From positions 56,465-120,464 of the forward strand of contig CAYOTA010000003.1 of the NCBI GenBank assembly GCA_964406795.1: a stretch of 64,000 bases of DNA, read 5' to 3'. Shown here in pieces: positions 1-8,311 of the stretch. Every line of letters starts with the position of its first letter. Positions within the stretch are counted from its first letter, which is position 1. The notes beneath the pieces were generated by a model. That model searched no databases and was not told the origin of the DNA. It saw nothing but the letters and a program-made list of their open reading frames with translations. A program made the translations under genes and the position numbers. The stretch is from JAGORM01 sp964406795 (lineage in GTDB: Bacteria > Patescibacteriota > Microgenomatia > Levybacterales > GWA1-39-11).

Positions 1-2
1 CA

Positions 3-137
3 AAAGCTGACCACAAAGTTCCAGTCATGGTTAGAAGGAATTCAGAAACAGGCGAAAATCAACTACTACGTGAAATATTAATTAACGGAGCAGGAGTACC
101 CGAATACTACGTAAGTCTTAAATCTCCGGTTTCATAA
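3..137 (+). CDS. C-terminal fragment of a truncated upstream gene
   Basis: An open frame enters from the left edge (reading from base 3) and ends at the TAA at 135-137, giving 44 residues that end in PVS. The segment is polar, with a basic MVRRNSE stretch, and looks like coding sequence. It ends just before the promoter of the next gene. Too little is present to assign a family. Confidence 0.5.
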   Translation, partial: KADHKVPVMVRRNSETGENQLLREILINGAGVPEYYVSLKSPVS

Positions 138-141
138 ATTC

Positions 142-150
142 TGATACAAT
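142..150 (+). promoter_or_regulatory. extended -10 promoter (TGATACAAT) of the YfhO-like gene
   Basis: TGA-TACAAT ends 6 nt before the GTG at 157. That puts the predicted transcription start on or next to the start codon, so the mRNA is probably leaderless. The same spacing recurs at nine other genes in the window. Confidence 0.6.
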
Positions 151-156
151 ACCTTG

Positions 157-1878
157 GTGAAGAAGTTATTGCTTGCTGCATTTCCATTTATTTTTATCAT
201 TGGTCTTTCGTTATTTGCCTCTCAAAAACTTTTCAATCCACTTTTCTATACTTCTCATGATGGAGAGGGACATGTAATTCGGCTAATTGAATTTAATAAA
301 GCCTTGTCAGATGGTCAATTTCCCGTGCGTCTTGCAGGACGCGTGAATTACGGGTTATCGTATCCTTTTTTTAATTTTAACTATCCACTCGTTTACTATA
401 CGGGTAACGCAATTTACACTCTTGGGCTTTCTTTTATTGAATCATTTAAGGCACTATTGTTTATAGCTGTTTTAATTGGTGCATTTGGAGTGTATTTTTT
501 AGTCAAAAGATACTGTGGTGTTTTATCAGGCTTTGTATCTTCATTTTTTTATATATTTGCACCGTATACATTTTTAAATATGTATGTGCGTGCAGATGTT
601 GCAGAGCTGTTAGGGTTATCATTTTTTATAATTTTTATTGTAAGTATAGATAGTTTTGTAAGGTCTAAAAGAAGCTATTTATTTGTTGTATTTGCATGGT
701 CGTTATTGCTTTTGTCACATAATATTACGGCAGCTATTGGAAGTATTTTTGGATGTATATATTTTCTCCTTTTGCTAAAAAATCAAAAAAATAAAAAAAG
801 CATATTTATGAAGTTTGTTGTTGTCGGGTTTCTTGTAACACTTCTTACTTCGTTTTTTTGGGTACCAATTTTATTTGAAACACAAAAAACTAAACTTATT
901 GAATTAACAGAAGACTATAAACATTTCTTTCCTACCATTCAAGAACTTATATATTCTCCATGGGGATTTGGTCCATTTAAAGAAGGTATAAATCCGGGAA
1001 AAATGTCGCCGCAATTAGGAATTGTTCACTCATTAGTTTTTTTGATCAGTATTCCAATTTTGGTACTGTTATTATTAAAAAAGAAAATAGATAACAAGAA
1101 AATATTTCTTATGACATTTTTAGGTATTGGACTATTTAGTTTTTTTATAGCTTCTCCATTTTCAGAATTTCTTTGGGACTTACTTCTACCATTACGTTTT
1201 GTACAAATTCCTTGGCGTCTTGTCGGGTATGTTAGTATTTCCTCATCAATTTTTGCAGGGTATTTGCTATATGTAATAAAAAACAAAAAATTAAAAATTT
1301 TAGTATCAGTACTTCTTTTTATATTGTTACTGTATGCATCCAGAAACCAAATACGCGTTAATCAATATATATCGTTTAATAATCCTTTTGAAAATTCTTT
1401 AACATACGGGCCCAGTACAACTTCTAAAGATGAGCATATGCCGCGTCACGCGCCAAGAATTTTTGAGCAACCACCTGAAGGAGACTTGTTTGCAAGCACT
1501 TCGGGCACATTTACACGAGAGGTTTGGAAATCCAATTATCACAAGTTTTCACTTAATTTAACACAAGACGCAGAGTTTCGGGATAATACGTCATACTTTC
1601 CTGGTTGGGAAGTTTATATAGATGGTAAAAAAGCCACTTTGCTTTACGCAAAAGATGAATATTATAGATTGCGAGTTTTAGTTCCCAAAGGGCAGCACAT
1701 TGTTGAGTCAAGATTTGGAGAACCTTGGTATAGGATGGTTGCAAATATTGTAAGTATTATAACATTTACTTGTGTTGTTGGATTAGGTATTCTACAATGT
1801 GTTTTGTGGCAAAAACAAAAAAAGAAAGACTTTCCGAAATTGCAGAAGAGATCCTTTCCTGTGAAGAATGCAAAATAG
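157..1878 (+). CDS. polytopic membrane protein, YfhO/GT-C-like
   Basis: A membrane protein of about 573 aa with many hydrophobic segments (residues ~5-25 and then repeatedly to ~410). It has an early HDGEGH motif (~residue 34) after the first helix, as in GT-C type glycosyltransferases that use polyprenyl-linked sugars. The C-terminal soluble part carries FPGWEVYIDGK, typical of YfhO-type proteins, followed by one last helix and a basic tail. The likely role is envelope polysaccharide assembly, with unknown substrate. A TTG at 154 is an alternative start; GTG 157 is preferred because of the -10 spacing. Its 3' end overlaps the next gene. Confidence 0.7.
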   Translation: MKKLLLAAFPFIFIIGLSLFASQKLFNPLFYTSHDGEGHVIRLIEFNKALSDGQFPVRLAGRVNYGLSYPFFNFNYPLVYYTGNAIYTLGLSFIESFKALLFIAVLIGAFGVYFLVKRYCGVLSGFVSSFFYIFAPYTFLNMYVRADVAELLGLSFFIIFIVSIDSFVRSKRSYLFVVFAWSLLLLSHNITAAIGSIFGCIYFLLLLKNQKNKKSIFMKFVVVGFLVTLLTSFFWVPILFETQKTKLIELTEDYKHFFPTIQELIYSPWGFGPFKEGINPGKMSPQLGIVHSLVFLISIPILVLLLLKKKIDNKKIFLMTFLGIGLFSFFIASPFSEFLWDLLLPLRFVQIPWRLVGYVSISSSIFAGYLLYVIKNKKLKILVSVLLFILLLYASRNQIRVNQYISFNNPFENSLTYGPSTTSKDEHMPRHAPRIFEQPPEGDLFASTSGTFTREVWKSNYHKFSLNLTQDAEFRDNTSYFPGWEVYIDGKKATLLYAKDEYYRLRVLVPKGQHIVESRFGEPWYRMVANIVSIITFTCVVGLGILQCVLWQKQKKKDFPKLQKRSFPVKNAK

Positions 1879-2360
1879 ATAGAGTAGGTGTTGCGGTAGT
1901 AGGTGAAGGAAACGCTGATGCTGACGTAGTGTTTATTGGAGAAGCGCCTGGAAAAACAGAAGCTGAAATAGGAAGACCGTTTATAGGCAGGTCTGGAAAA
2001 TTACTCAGAAGTCTGATTATTGCATCAGGATTAAAAGAGGAAGATGTGTACATAACAAGTCCCGTAAAATATTTGCCTGTGTACGTAACTCCCAAACCTT
2101 CAGACATCACACATGGCAGAATTCATTTAGAAAAACAATTAAATGTTATAGAGCCAAAGTATATTGTGCTCTTAGGAAATACAGCAATTACAGCGGTAAT
2201 TGGAAAAAAGATACCCGCTTTAACTTCACATGGTACCACAATTCGAGAAGGAAACAGGACTTATTACCTAACAATTCATCCGGCTGCCGCAATTAGATTT
2301 CAGAAATTTAAAAAAGTAATAGAGGAAGATTTTATAAAACTCAAAAAATTACTTGGGTGA
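1797..2360 (+). CDS. family 4/5-type uracil-DNA glycosylase-like protein
   Basis: About 187 aa. Motif A is GEAPGKTEAEIGRPFIGRSG-like and motif B is IHPAA, as in Fe-S uracil-DNA glycosylases that remove uracil from DNA. The first Cys pair (CEEC, residues 22-25) is present. The third ligand position, usually VKC, is VKY here, and the fourth Cys near the QL helix is also missing. The 4Fe-4S cluster may therefore be absent or bound differently. The ATG at 1797 lies inside the preceding gene; GTG 1806 is an alternative. The 3' end overlaps the convergent MazG-like gene by 12 bp. Function as a glycosylase is likely but not certain because of the missing ligands. Confidence 0.75.
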   Translation: MCFVAKTKKERLSEIAEEILSCEECKIDRVGVAVVGEGNADADVVFIGEAPGKTEAEIGRPFIGRSGKLLRSLIIASGLKEEDVYITSPVKYLPVYVTPKPSDITHGRIHLEKQLNVIEPKYIVLLGNTAITAVIGKKIPALTSHGTTIREGNRTYYLTIHPAAAIRFQKFKKVIEEDFIKLKKLLG

Positions 2361-2696
2361 TTTTTCGTGGTCGGAAAGATACTTGTGTTCAATTTTTTTA
2401 AGCTTGTCTCCAACCGCACGGTCTATATCCACTCCTGCTGCTACTGCCAACTGGATGGTGGTAATTATAACATCTGCAAACTCTTCATACATGTGAGTTT
2501 TATTAAACTTATCTAATTTTGATTTTCTCTGTAATTTTAGTATTGCCAGGATATCGTTGCAAAGTTCTCCTACTTCTTCGTTCAGTTTTACCGTTTTAGT
2601 TAATACCTCTTTTTCAAGAGGGGAATACAGCTTGTAGTGGGGCTTTGTTTTATCATTTAGTTCTTTTACTCGTTCCTGAAGACTTTTGAGATTCAT
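2349..2696 (-). CDS. MazG-like nucleotide pyrophosphohydrolase
   Basis: 115 aa, single MazG-like all-alpha domain. LNEEVGELCND gives the first acidic motif and YEEFADVIITTIQLA the second; together they form the EExxE and ExxD metal site of this family, which hydrolyses (d)NTPs to NMP plus pyrophosphate. The start at 2696 is chosen over the ATG at 2702 because TATACT lies exactly 6 nt upstream of it. The promoter region is shared back to back with the next plus-strand gene. Confidence 0.8.
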   Translation of the reverse strand: MNLKSLQERVKELNDKTKPHYKLYSPLEKEVLTKTVKLNEEVGELCNDILAILKLQRKSKLDKFNKTHMYEEFADVIITTIQLAVAAGVDIDRAVGDKLKKIEHKYLSDHEKSPK

Positions 2697-2702
2697 GTGC
2701 AT

Positions 2703-2711
2703 AGTATATCA
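2703..2711 (-). promoter_or_regulatory. extended -10 promoter (TGATATACT) of the MazG-like gene
   Basis: Read on the minus strand, TGA-TATACT is followed by 6 nt and then ATG at 2696. Probable leaderless transcript. It lies beside the divergent -10 at 2726-2734. Confidence 0.6.
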
Positions 2712-2725
2712 CGTTTATAAATACG

Positions 2726-2734
2726 TGATACAAT
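2726..2734 (+). promoter_or_regulatory. extended -10 promoter (TGATACAAT) of the 2741 gene
   Basis: TGA-TACAAT, then 6 nt (TATTAC), then ATG 2741. Same element and spacing as at 142-150. Probable leaderless transcript. Confidence 0.6.
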
Positions 2735-2740
2735 TATTAC

Positions 2741-3136
2741 ATGAGGCGAAAAATTGAGAAAGATGAAGGATTTACTGATGGGGAAGTGGTTGAGAGGTGG
2801 AGCGGTAAGAGAATTATTTTGGGACTGACATTATTGGTAATTTTACTAGTTGGGTCCATTATGTTTATTTCAAATCTTCAGGAAAAAACCTCACAAGTTT
2901 TAGGATCTAGGACACAGCTGGAAAAAGCTGCCTTGGAGCAGGACATAAAACTTCCATCAAAAGAGGCAGCAGAAGACTTACTTGAAACAGCAAAAAAAGA
3001 ATTAAGTAATTTGACTCCCGAACAGGCTTCAAATTCAGGAGATATACTAACCAAAATAATTCAAGATATCCAAAAAATTAAAGACGGAGAAACTACTCCT
3101 CTTGATACACTGTGTAGTGTGGTGTGTGGAAACTAA
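2741..3136 (+). CDS. single-pass membrane protein of unknown function
   Basis: 131 aa. A basic and acidic cytoplasmic N-terminus is followed by one transmembrane helix (residues ~28-46). A helical, Lys/Glu/Gln-rich extracytoplasmic part of about 85 residues follows and ends in a short Cys-containing tail (LCSVVCGN). The two C-terminal cysteines three residues apart could form a disulfide or bind metal. No family recognised. It is monocistronic, with its own extended -10 promoter. Confidence 0.65.
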   Translation: MRRKIEKDEGFTDGEVVERWSGKRIILGLTLLVILLVGSIMFISNLQEKTSQVLGSRTQLEKAALEQDIKLPSKEAAEDLLETAKKELSNLTPEQASNSGDILTKIIQDIQKIKDGETTPLDTLCSVVCGN

Positions 3137-3313
3137 CTCTTCCACTTTTCAACCGTAAAAAGTGGAGCAAAAACTCTCGTCACCATCCCGTTCATGCATT
3201 TCAGAATTCGATTTTTCACTGAAAGGGCCGGAGAATACCTTTCCCCTTTCCGGGCGTTCAAAATCTCATTCCTCCAAGCTTTCACGGTTTGAAGTGACGA
3301 ATATGTATTTACA
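3137..3313. other. 177-bp structured intergenic region
   Basis: It holds a 9-bp inverted repeat, TCCACTTTT (3141-3149) and AAAAGTGGA (3158-3166) with an 8-nt loop, directly after the 2741 gene. No clear U-tract follows on either side, so this is a weak terminator at best. A second fold is possible between CCGGA and TCCGG at about 3222-3260. The minus-strand open frame across it (3133-3339) has no recognisable domain or promoter, and I do not call it a gene. Confidence 0.4.
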
Positions 3314-3316
3314 TTG

Positions 3317-3322
3317 TATAAT
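3317..3322 (+). promoter_or_regulatory. -10 element (TATAAT) of the RF2 gene
   Basis: A perfect TATAAT, preceded directly by TG, ends 6 nt before ATG 3329. Probable leaderless transcript. Confidence 0.65.
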
Positions 3323-3328
3323 AGCTTT

Positions 3329-4339
3329 ATGAACAACACTGAATTAAAAGAACGCGCAGAGATTATTCTTCAAAAGTTAAATCTTCCTGAAAAAGAAATA
3401 GAACTCAAAAAAATAGAAACAGAGAGTATGAGTCCTGACTTTTGGAAAGATACCCAAAATGCTACCTCTTTGATGAAGGAAATGGGTAATCTTCAAAAAG
3501 AATTGGAATCTGCAAGAAGGTTAAAAGAATTATTAGACTTAGGGCATTTTTCTGAATTAGAACACTTTATAAAGGATTTAGAGTTGTATTTATATCTGGC
3601 AGGTCCTCATGATAAACAGAATGTCATTATGACCATCTCAGCGGGTCAGGGCGGAGTGGATGCTATGGATTGGACACAGATGTTGTATAGATTGTATGTT
3701 CGCTACTGTGAGAGGCGTGGATGGAAGACTGAGGAGATAGATCTGGCAACTGGTGAGGAGGCAGGAATTAAAAAAGTGGCATTTGAAATTAAAGGAGATT
3801 TTGCGTATGGATACTTAAAAGGCGAGCAGGGTGTGCACAGGCTTGTTAGACTATCTCCGTTTAATTCTGCAAATTTACGACAAACATCATTTGCGCTAAT
3901 TGAAGTGCTGCCTCAAATAGAAAAGGTTGAGGGACTTGAGATTAAGGACGATGATTTGGAGTGGGACTTTTTTAGAAGTGGAGGGCATGGTGGGCAAAAC
4001 GTAAATAAAGTGTCTACTGCAGTGCGGTTAACGCATAAGCCGTCAGGGATTATTGTCACATGCTCTCAGGAGCGGTATCAAAACCAAAACCGCGAGAATG
4101 CCCTAAAAATGCTGAAAGCGCGGTTATGGGTAAAGCAAGAAGAGGACCGGGCAAAGGCAGAGAAAGATATGAAAGGTGTCTACATTGCGCCATCATGGGG
4201 AAATCAAATTAGGAATTATGTGCTTCACCCATATCAATTAGTGAAAGATACAAGAACTGGTATTGAAACCGGAAACACATCAGCCGTATTGGATGGAGAC
4301 ATTGATATATTCATCGAAGCCGAACTCAAAACATCATAG
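3329..4339 (+). CDS. prfB: peptide chain release factor 2
   Basis: About 336 aa, class I release factor. The SPF tripeptide in LVRLSPFNSANLRQTSF identifies RF2, which reads UGA and UAA. GGHGGQNVNKVSTAVR holds the GGQ motif that triggers peptidyl-tRNA hydrolysis on the ribosome. The frame is continuous from the ATG: the UGA-dependent programmed frameshift that controls RF2 in many bacteria is not present. An in-frame TTG at 3314 lies upstream of the -10 element and is unlikely. RF2 agrees with the many genes here that end in TGA. Confidence 0.95.
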   Translation: MNNTELKERAEIILQKLNLPEKEIELKKIETESMSPDFWKDTQNATSLMKEMGNLQKELESARRLKELLDLGHFSELEHFIKDLELYLYLAGPHDKQNVIMTISAGQGGVDAMDWTQMLYRLYVRYCERRGWKTEEIDLATGEEAGIKKVAFEIKGDFAYGYLKGEQGVHRLVRLSPFNSANLRQTSFALIEVLPQIEKVEGLEIKDDDLEWDFFRSGGHGGQNVNKVSTAVRLTHKPSGIIVTCSQERYQNQNRENALKMLKARLWVKQEEDRAKAEKDMKGVYIAPSWGNQIRNYVLHPYQLVKDTRTGIETGNTSAVLDGDIDIFIEAELKTS

Positions 4340-4341
4340 GT

Positions 4342-4869
4342 ATGGATATTTTGAATGTTACTATTGAAACCGAAAGATTACTTCTTGTTCCAATCTCAGT
4401 TAAGTACTCACAAGAGATTTTTAAAGAATTTACTCCTGAAATCACTCGTTTCATGTATCCCAAGTCACCAGAAAAAATTGAAGAAACCATGGCGTATATT
4501 CTGGACAGGACGGAAAGAATGAAAAAGGGCGAAGAGATTGTTATTACAATACTTGATAAAAATACAAAAGAGTTTCTTGGAGGTTCTGGTCTTCATCATC
4601 TAAATACGCGTGTGTTGGAGTTTGGTATTTGGATCAAAAAAGATGCTCATGGACACAAATATGGACAGGAGGCTATTGCAGGGATTAAAAAATGGGCTGA
4701 AGATAATTTAGAGTTTGATTATTTTATATATCCTGCAGATAGAGAAAATATAGCAAGCAGGAAGATCGCTGAATCCTTAGGAGGCAAAGTTCATAAAGAA
4801 TATAAGCAAGAAAGTTTATCCGGAACACTATTAGATGAAGTGGAGTATAGGATTGAAAAGCAAAGCTAG
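4342..4869 (+). CDS. GNAT-family N-acetyltransferase (RimJ/RimL type)
   Basis: 175 aa. It begins with the typical strand ETERLLLVPIS, has the core strand EFLGGSGLHHLN, and the acetyl-CoA pyrophosphate-loop region KKDAHGHKYGQEAI, a variant of the Q/RxxGxG/A motif. NIASRKIAESLGG is the standard final helix. Members acetylate protein N-termini, sugars or small amines; the substrate here is unknown. It starts 2 nt after the RF2 stop and is probably co-transcribed. Confidence 0.85.
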   Translation: MDILNVTIETERLLLVPISVKYSQEIFKEFTPEITRFMYPKSPEKIEETMAYILDRTERMKKGEEIVITILDKNTKEFLGGSGLHHLNTRVLEFGIWIKKDAHGHKYGQEAIAGIKKWAEDNLEFDYFIYPADRENIASRKIAESLGGKVHKEYKQESLSGTLLDEVEYRIEKQS

Positions 4870-4909
4870 AAGGGTTGTAAAAACACTTCAAATATGTTTT
4901 ACTTAATCT

Positions 4910-5380
4910 ATGGAACAGGAACAGCCTGTTGTTCGTGCATTTGACGGGAAACCTGCGCAAACGCTAGAACAACCTGGTAATGAGGGTAAGATTATGAGCA
5001 AACAAGCGGTACTTATATTTATTGGAATTATTATTCTAGGAATTGGAACGGGATTTCTTTTGGCTCCTAAAAAGTCAGACGTAACTACCGTAACAGACAC
5101 CACAAAGCTTGCAAACCTCCCAAAGGGAAGTGTTTTCGGCTCTCAGGACGAAAAAGCATTCAAGGATTCAGCCGAAGGGATATTACGCGAGGGTGGGATT
5201 GAGGGTGAGGGATCTCATCGCTTGGAGCGACCTGGTGGAGAATCTCAGAATGTGTATATAACCTCATCCGTTTTGGATTTAAATCAGTTAGTAGGAAAAA
5301 AAATTAAGGTGTGGGGTCAAACAAACACCGCCCAGACAGCGGGATGGTTAATGGATGTTGGACGCGCGCAAATCCTTTAA
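4910..5380 (+). CDS. membrane-anchored protein with C-terminal beta-rich domain
   Basis: 156 aa. A 28-residue polar N-terminus, one transmembrane helix (residues ~32-50), a linker rich in Gly and Glu, and a C-terminal segment VGKKIKVWGQTNTAQTAGWLMDVGRAQIL-like that resembles an OB-type strand pattern. Function unknown. A weak TGT-TTTACT element lies 6 nt upstream of the ATG. The next gene, ftsE, starts 32 nt downstream. Confidence 0.6.
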   Translation: MEQEQPVVRAFDGKPAQTLEQPGNEGKIMSKQAVLIFIGIIILGIGTGFLLAPKKSDVTTVTDTTKLANLPKGSVFGSQDEKAFKDSAEGILREGGIEGEGSHRLERPGGESQNVYITSSVLDLNQLVGKKIKVWGQTNTAQTAGWLMDVGRAQIL

Positions 5381-5412
5381 TTTCCCTTTTTCAAGTTTTA
5401 TAAAAAAATTCC

Positions 5413-6186
5413 ATGATTTTGTTTCATGAAGTATCAAAAAAGTACGGTAATGACTATGGAGCACTGGAAAGTGTTTCATTTACTATTCCTCAGGGCGAAT
5501 TTGCCTATCTAATAGGTCCTACGGGTTCAGGAAAAACAACTATTTTTAGGCTTATCATAAGGGATCTTGTGCCAACTGATGGTAACATCATGCTGGGCGA
5601 ATGGGATATAGTAAAGCTACCCCGTAAAAAAGTACCTGTTTTAAGACGTAAGGTGGGAGTTATTTTCCAGGATTTAAAACTTTTATTTGATAGAACTGTA
5701 TCTGAAAACGTTATGTTGCCGCTTTTGTTTTCAGGAGTAAAGGAAAAAGAGGCGCACGCACGAGCAGCAGAAGCCTTAACTGAAGTAGGGCTTGCAGAAA
5801 GCGCTGATAAATTTCCTATTCAGCTTTCAGGAGGAGAGAGGCAACGGGTAGCCATTGCTCGAGCACTTGTTTTTAGACCTGAGATATTGTTAGCAGATGA
5901 ACCTACCGGTAACTTAGATATAAAAACATCCCAACAAATTGTGGACTTGTTAAAAGCAATAAATAAAAAGGGAACCACCATTTTTATGGCAACACACAAT
6001 GAAGGACTTATAGGTGTGTCCGATAGGGTGATAAAATTAGAAAACGGAAAACTTGTGGAGGATAAAAATAAAAAGCAAGAAAAGCCTCATGCACAACCAA
6101 AAGAAGAAGACACAAAGCATTCTGAAAAATCAGAAAGTAAGAAAGAAGAAAAAGAAGAGCAAAAAAAAGAAGAAAAGGAAAAATAA
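5413..6186 (+). CDS. ftsE: cell division ATP-binding protein FtsE
   Basis: 257 aa ABC ATPase. Walker A GPTGSGKTT (residues ~36-44), Q-loop VIFQDLKLL, signature LSGGERQR, Walker B ILLADEPTGNLD and the H-loop ATHN are all present. With FtsX it forms the membrane complex that activates septal peptidoglycan hydrolases. After the catalytic core there is a tail of about 40 residues made almost only of Lys, Glu, Ser and Gln, absent from typical FtsE and perhaps a flexible cytoplasmic contact. FtsX starts 1 nt after the stop and a peptidoglycan hydrolase follows it, so the three genes form a division operon. Confidence 0.92.
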   Translation: MILFHEVSKKYGNDYGALESVSFTIPQGEFAYLIGPTGSGKTTIFRLIIRDLVPTDGNIMLGEWDIVKLPRKKVPVLRRKVGVIFQDLKLLFDRTVSENVMLPLLFSGVKEKEAHARAAEALTEVGLAESADKFPIQLSGGERQRVAIARALVFRPEILLADEPTGNLDIKTSQQIVDLLKAINKKGTTIFMATHNEGLIGVSDRVIKLENGKLVEDKNKKQEKPHAQPKEEDTKHSEKSESKKEEKEEQKKEEKEK

Positions 6187-6187
6187 T

Positions 6188-7051
6188 ATGTATCTTAAAA
6201 CTGTTGCCAAATATATAAGACGCTCGCCATATCAAGCAATTTCGGCATTGCTCATTATGACGCTTACTTTTTTTGTTATAACATGTTTTGCGTTTCTGAC
6301 AATAATTTCTGTTCGTCTCATAGATTATTTAGAATCTCGTCCCCAATTAACCGTGTTTTTTACAGATATAGCAACCTCTGAGGATATTGTTGCTTTAAGA
6401 TCCCAACTTGAGCAGACACAAAAAACTGTGTCAGTTAAGTATATTTCAAAAGAGGAAGCGTTGCAGATTTATCAACAGCAAAATAAAAATGATCCCATTT
6501 TACTAGATCTTGTTACAGCTGAAGTGCTTCCAGCATCTCTTGAAATCCAAACCTTACAAGCGGAAGACCTTTCCTCACTCGTCCCTATTGTGAAAGATGC
6601 TCCCAGCGTTGAAGAGATTGTATACCAACAAGATATAGTAGATAAGCTTATTGCCTGGACAAATGGTTTGCGTATTGCAGGAGTTGGCATTATTTCGATT
6701 CTTATTGTAGTATCTATCTTTGTAATACTTACGATAATTGGAATTAAGATTACGATTAGGCGTGAGGAAATTGAAATAATGAAGCTTATAGGAGCTTCAA
6801 ATTGGTTTATAAGAACTCCGTTTTTACTTGAAGGAATGTTCTATGGATTTACGGGAGCACTCTTAGGATGGGCATTTTCATATGGAATACTAGTTTTTTT
6901 GACTCCGCAAATCTCTTCTTTTCTCCAGGGGATGCCAGTATTCCCTATTTCGTATATTTTAGTTTTGGAAGTTTTGGGAGTACAGCTTATTGTCGCATGT
7001 ATGCTAGGTGCATTTGCAAGTTTCATGGCAGTTTTGCGCTACCTTAAGTAA
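6188..7051 (+). CDS. ftsX: cell division protein FtsX
   Basis: 287 aa. One N-terminal helix (TLTFFVITCFAFLTII), an extracytoplasmic domain of about 110 residues and three C-terminal helices with the FtsX/MacB signature around IRREEIEIMKLIGAS. It couples FtsE ATP hydrolysis to a periplasmic or surface murein hydrolase. Start ATG 6188 is chosen because upstream extension would translate the Lys-rich end of ftsE in another frame. Its stop overlaps the next start by 1 nt. Confidence 0.92.
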   Translation: MYLKTVAKYIRRSPYQAISALLIMTLTFFVITCFAFLTIISVRLIDYLESRPQLTVFFTDIATSEDIVALRSQLEQTQKTVSVKYISKEEALQIYQQQNKNDPILLDLVTAEVLPASLEIQTLQAEDLSSLVPIVKDAPSVEEIVYQQDIVDKLIAWTNGLRIAGVGIISILIVVSIFVILTIIGIKITIRREEIEIMKLIGASNWFIRTPFLLEGMFYGFTGALLGWAFSYGILVFLTPQISSFLQGMPVFPISYILVLEVLGVQLIVACMLGAFASFMAVLRYLK

Positions 7052-8286
7052 TGAAAAAATTTTTGTATGCAATCTTCTTTATTATTCTTCTAACCTTTGT
7101 TATACGACAAAGCGCTGGTATTGTGTATGCACAGGAGCAAACCGGAACACCTACCCCTACACCCACACAAGGAGTAGATAATTCAAAGCTAAACAGCCTA
7201 CAAAGTCAGATTAATGAGTATCAAACCAAAGTAGTTGAGCTGCAGGGGCAGGCAAAGACTCTAAACTCCCAAATCCAGATAATGGATAATCAGATAAAAT
7301 TAACAGAATTAAAAATTGATGAGGCACGGGAGCGTTTATTAGAGATCACTGATAATATTGAAGCAGCTCAAAATAGAATTGGAGGTTTGGAGCAAGACAT
7401 ATCAGTTTCAGCAAAGGCGCTTATTGGCCGCATAAATGCCACCTATCAGGTGGGACGTATTGATCCATGGCAAGTTTTTCTAACGTCAGATAACATTTCC
7501 AATTTTTTAACTCGTCTTACCTATCTACGAGTAGTTCAGGCATATGATAAGAAAACGATTTATGCTGCCCAACAATCTAAAGAAAATTATGAACGGGAAA
7601 AAACATTACTTGAAGATAAACAAGCAGAGGAAGAAACTGTGCGTGCTGAGTTAGAAGGTTATGGTACAAAATTAGAGCAAGAAAAAAAGCTAAAGGATGA
7701 GCTGCTTTCTGTAACCAAGAATTCAGAGCGTGAATACCAAAAGAGACTTTCCGACGCTATGCGGGAGCTGCAGCAGATCCAAAAAGCAGCACAAGTTCTT
7801 ATTTCAACTGAACCACGGGATGTAAAACGAGGAGAATTAATTGGGTTAATGGGAAATACTGGTTATTCATTTGGGGCACATTTACATTTTGGTGTTTATA
7901 ATCTTACATCTCTTTCAGATTATAATTATTATGCCGGTCATGAAAATCCAGCTAATGTGCTAGAGAACAAATCGGTCAACTGGAAAACTGGGTGTTTAGG
8001 AGACCCTTCCGGAATGTCAAACACGGGAAGTGGGGGGGTTTCTTGGCCGCTTGATACTGGAGATCTTCGTATATCACAAGGTTATGGACAAACATGTTAT
8101 AGCGATGTGTATTATAAAGGTAGGCCACATCCAGCATTTGATATGTACAACAACACTATCATTTTAATAAAAGCTGTTGACGATGGAAAAGCGTACTTTT
8201 GTAGAAATTGTACAGGTGATGGTGCAAATGGTGTATTTCTTTTTCACGCAAATGGGAAGATGACACTCTATTGGCATTTACAATAG
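7051..8286 (+). CDS. EnvC-like coiled-coil peptidoglycan hydrolase with circularly permuted M23 domain
   Basis: 411 aa. Signal peptide (1-27), a Pro/Thr linker, long coiled coils (~45-255), then a LytM/M23 zinc endopeptidase region. The order of that region is reversed. The usual C-terminal part comes first (VKRGELIGLMGNTGYS and HLH at H277/H279). A linker follows, then the usual N-terminal part (WPLDTGDLRISQGYG, HPAFD with H360 and D364), and the protein ends exactly at the YWHLQ strand with H409. All zinc and catalytic residues of M23 are therefore kept but in permuted order. Directly downstream of ftsEX, this is the probable FtsEX-controlled murein hydrolase or activator, like EnvC or PcsB. 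Confidence 0.85.
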   Translation: MKKFLYAIFFIILLTFVIRQSAGIVYAQEQTGTPTPTPTQGVDNSKLNSLQSQINEYQTKVVELQGQAKTLNSQIQIMDNQIKLTELKIDEARERLLEITDNIEAAQNRIGGLEQDISVSAKALIGRINATYQVGRIDPWQVFLTSDNISNFLTRLTYLRVVQAYDKKTIYAAQQSKENYEREKTLLEDKQAEEETVRAELEGYGTKLEQEKKLKDELLSVTKNSEREYQKRLSDAMRELQQIQKAAQVLISTEPRDVKRGELIGLMGNTGYSFGAHLHFGVYNLTSLSDYNYYAGHENPANVLENKSVNWKTGCLGDPSGMSNTGSGGVSWPLDTGDLRISQGYGQTCYSDVYYKGRPHPAFDMYNNTIILIKAVDDGKAYFCRNCTGDGANGVFLFHANGKMTLYWHLQ

Positions 8287-8311
8287 TATTGTAGTACGCT
8301 AAATAATGTGT

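Noticed and set aside
3133..3339. 68-codon minus-strand ORF between the 2741 gene and prfB
   Set aside because: No recognisable domain and no promoter or ribosome site. It covers the hairpin region and the prfB promoter.
3329..3420. Programmed frameshift of RF2
   Set aside because: The frame is continuous from ATG 3329 and no in-frame UGA is present near the start.
6053..6187. N-terminal extension of FtsX
   Set aside because: It would be a Lys-rich translation of the ftsE tail in another frame. ATG 6188 gives a normal FtsX.
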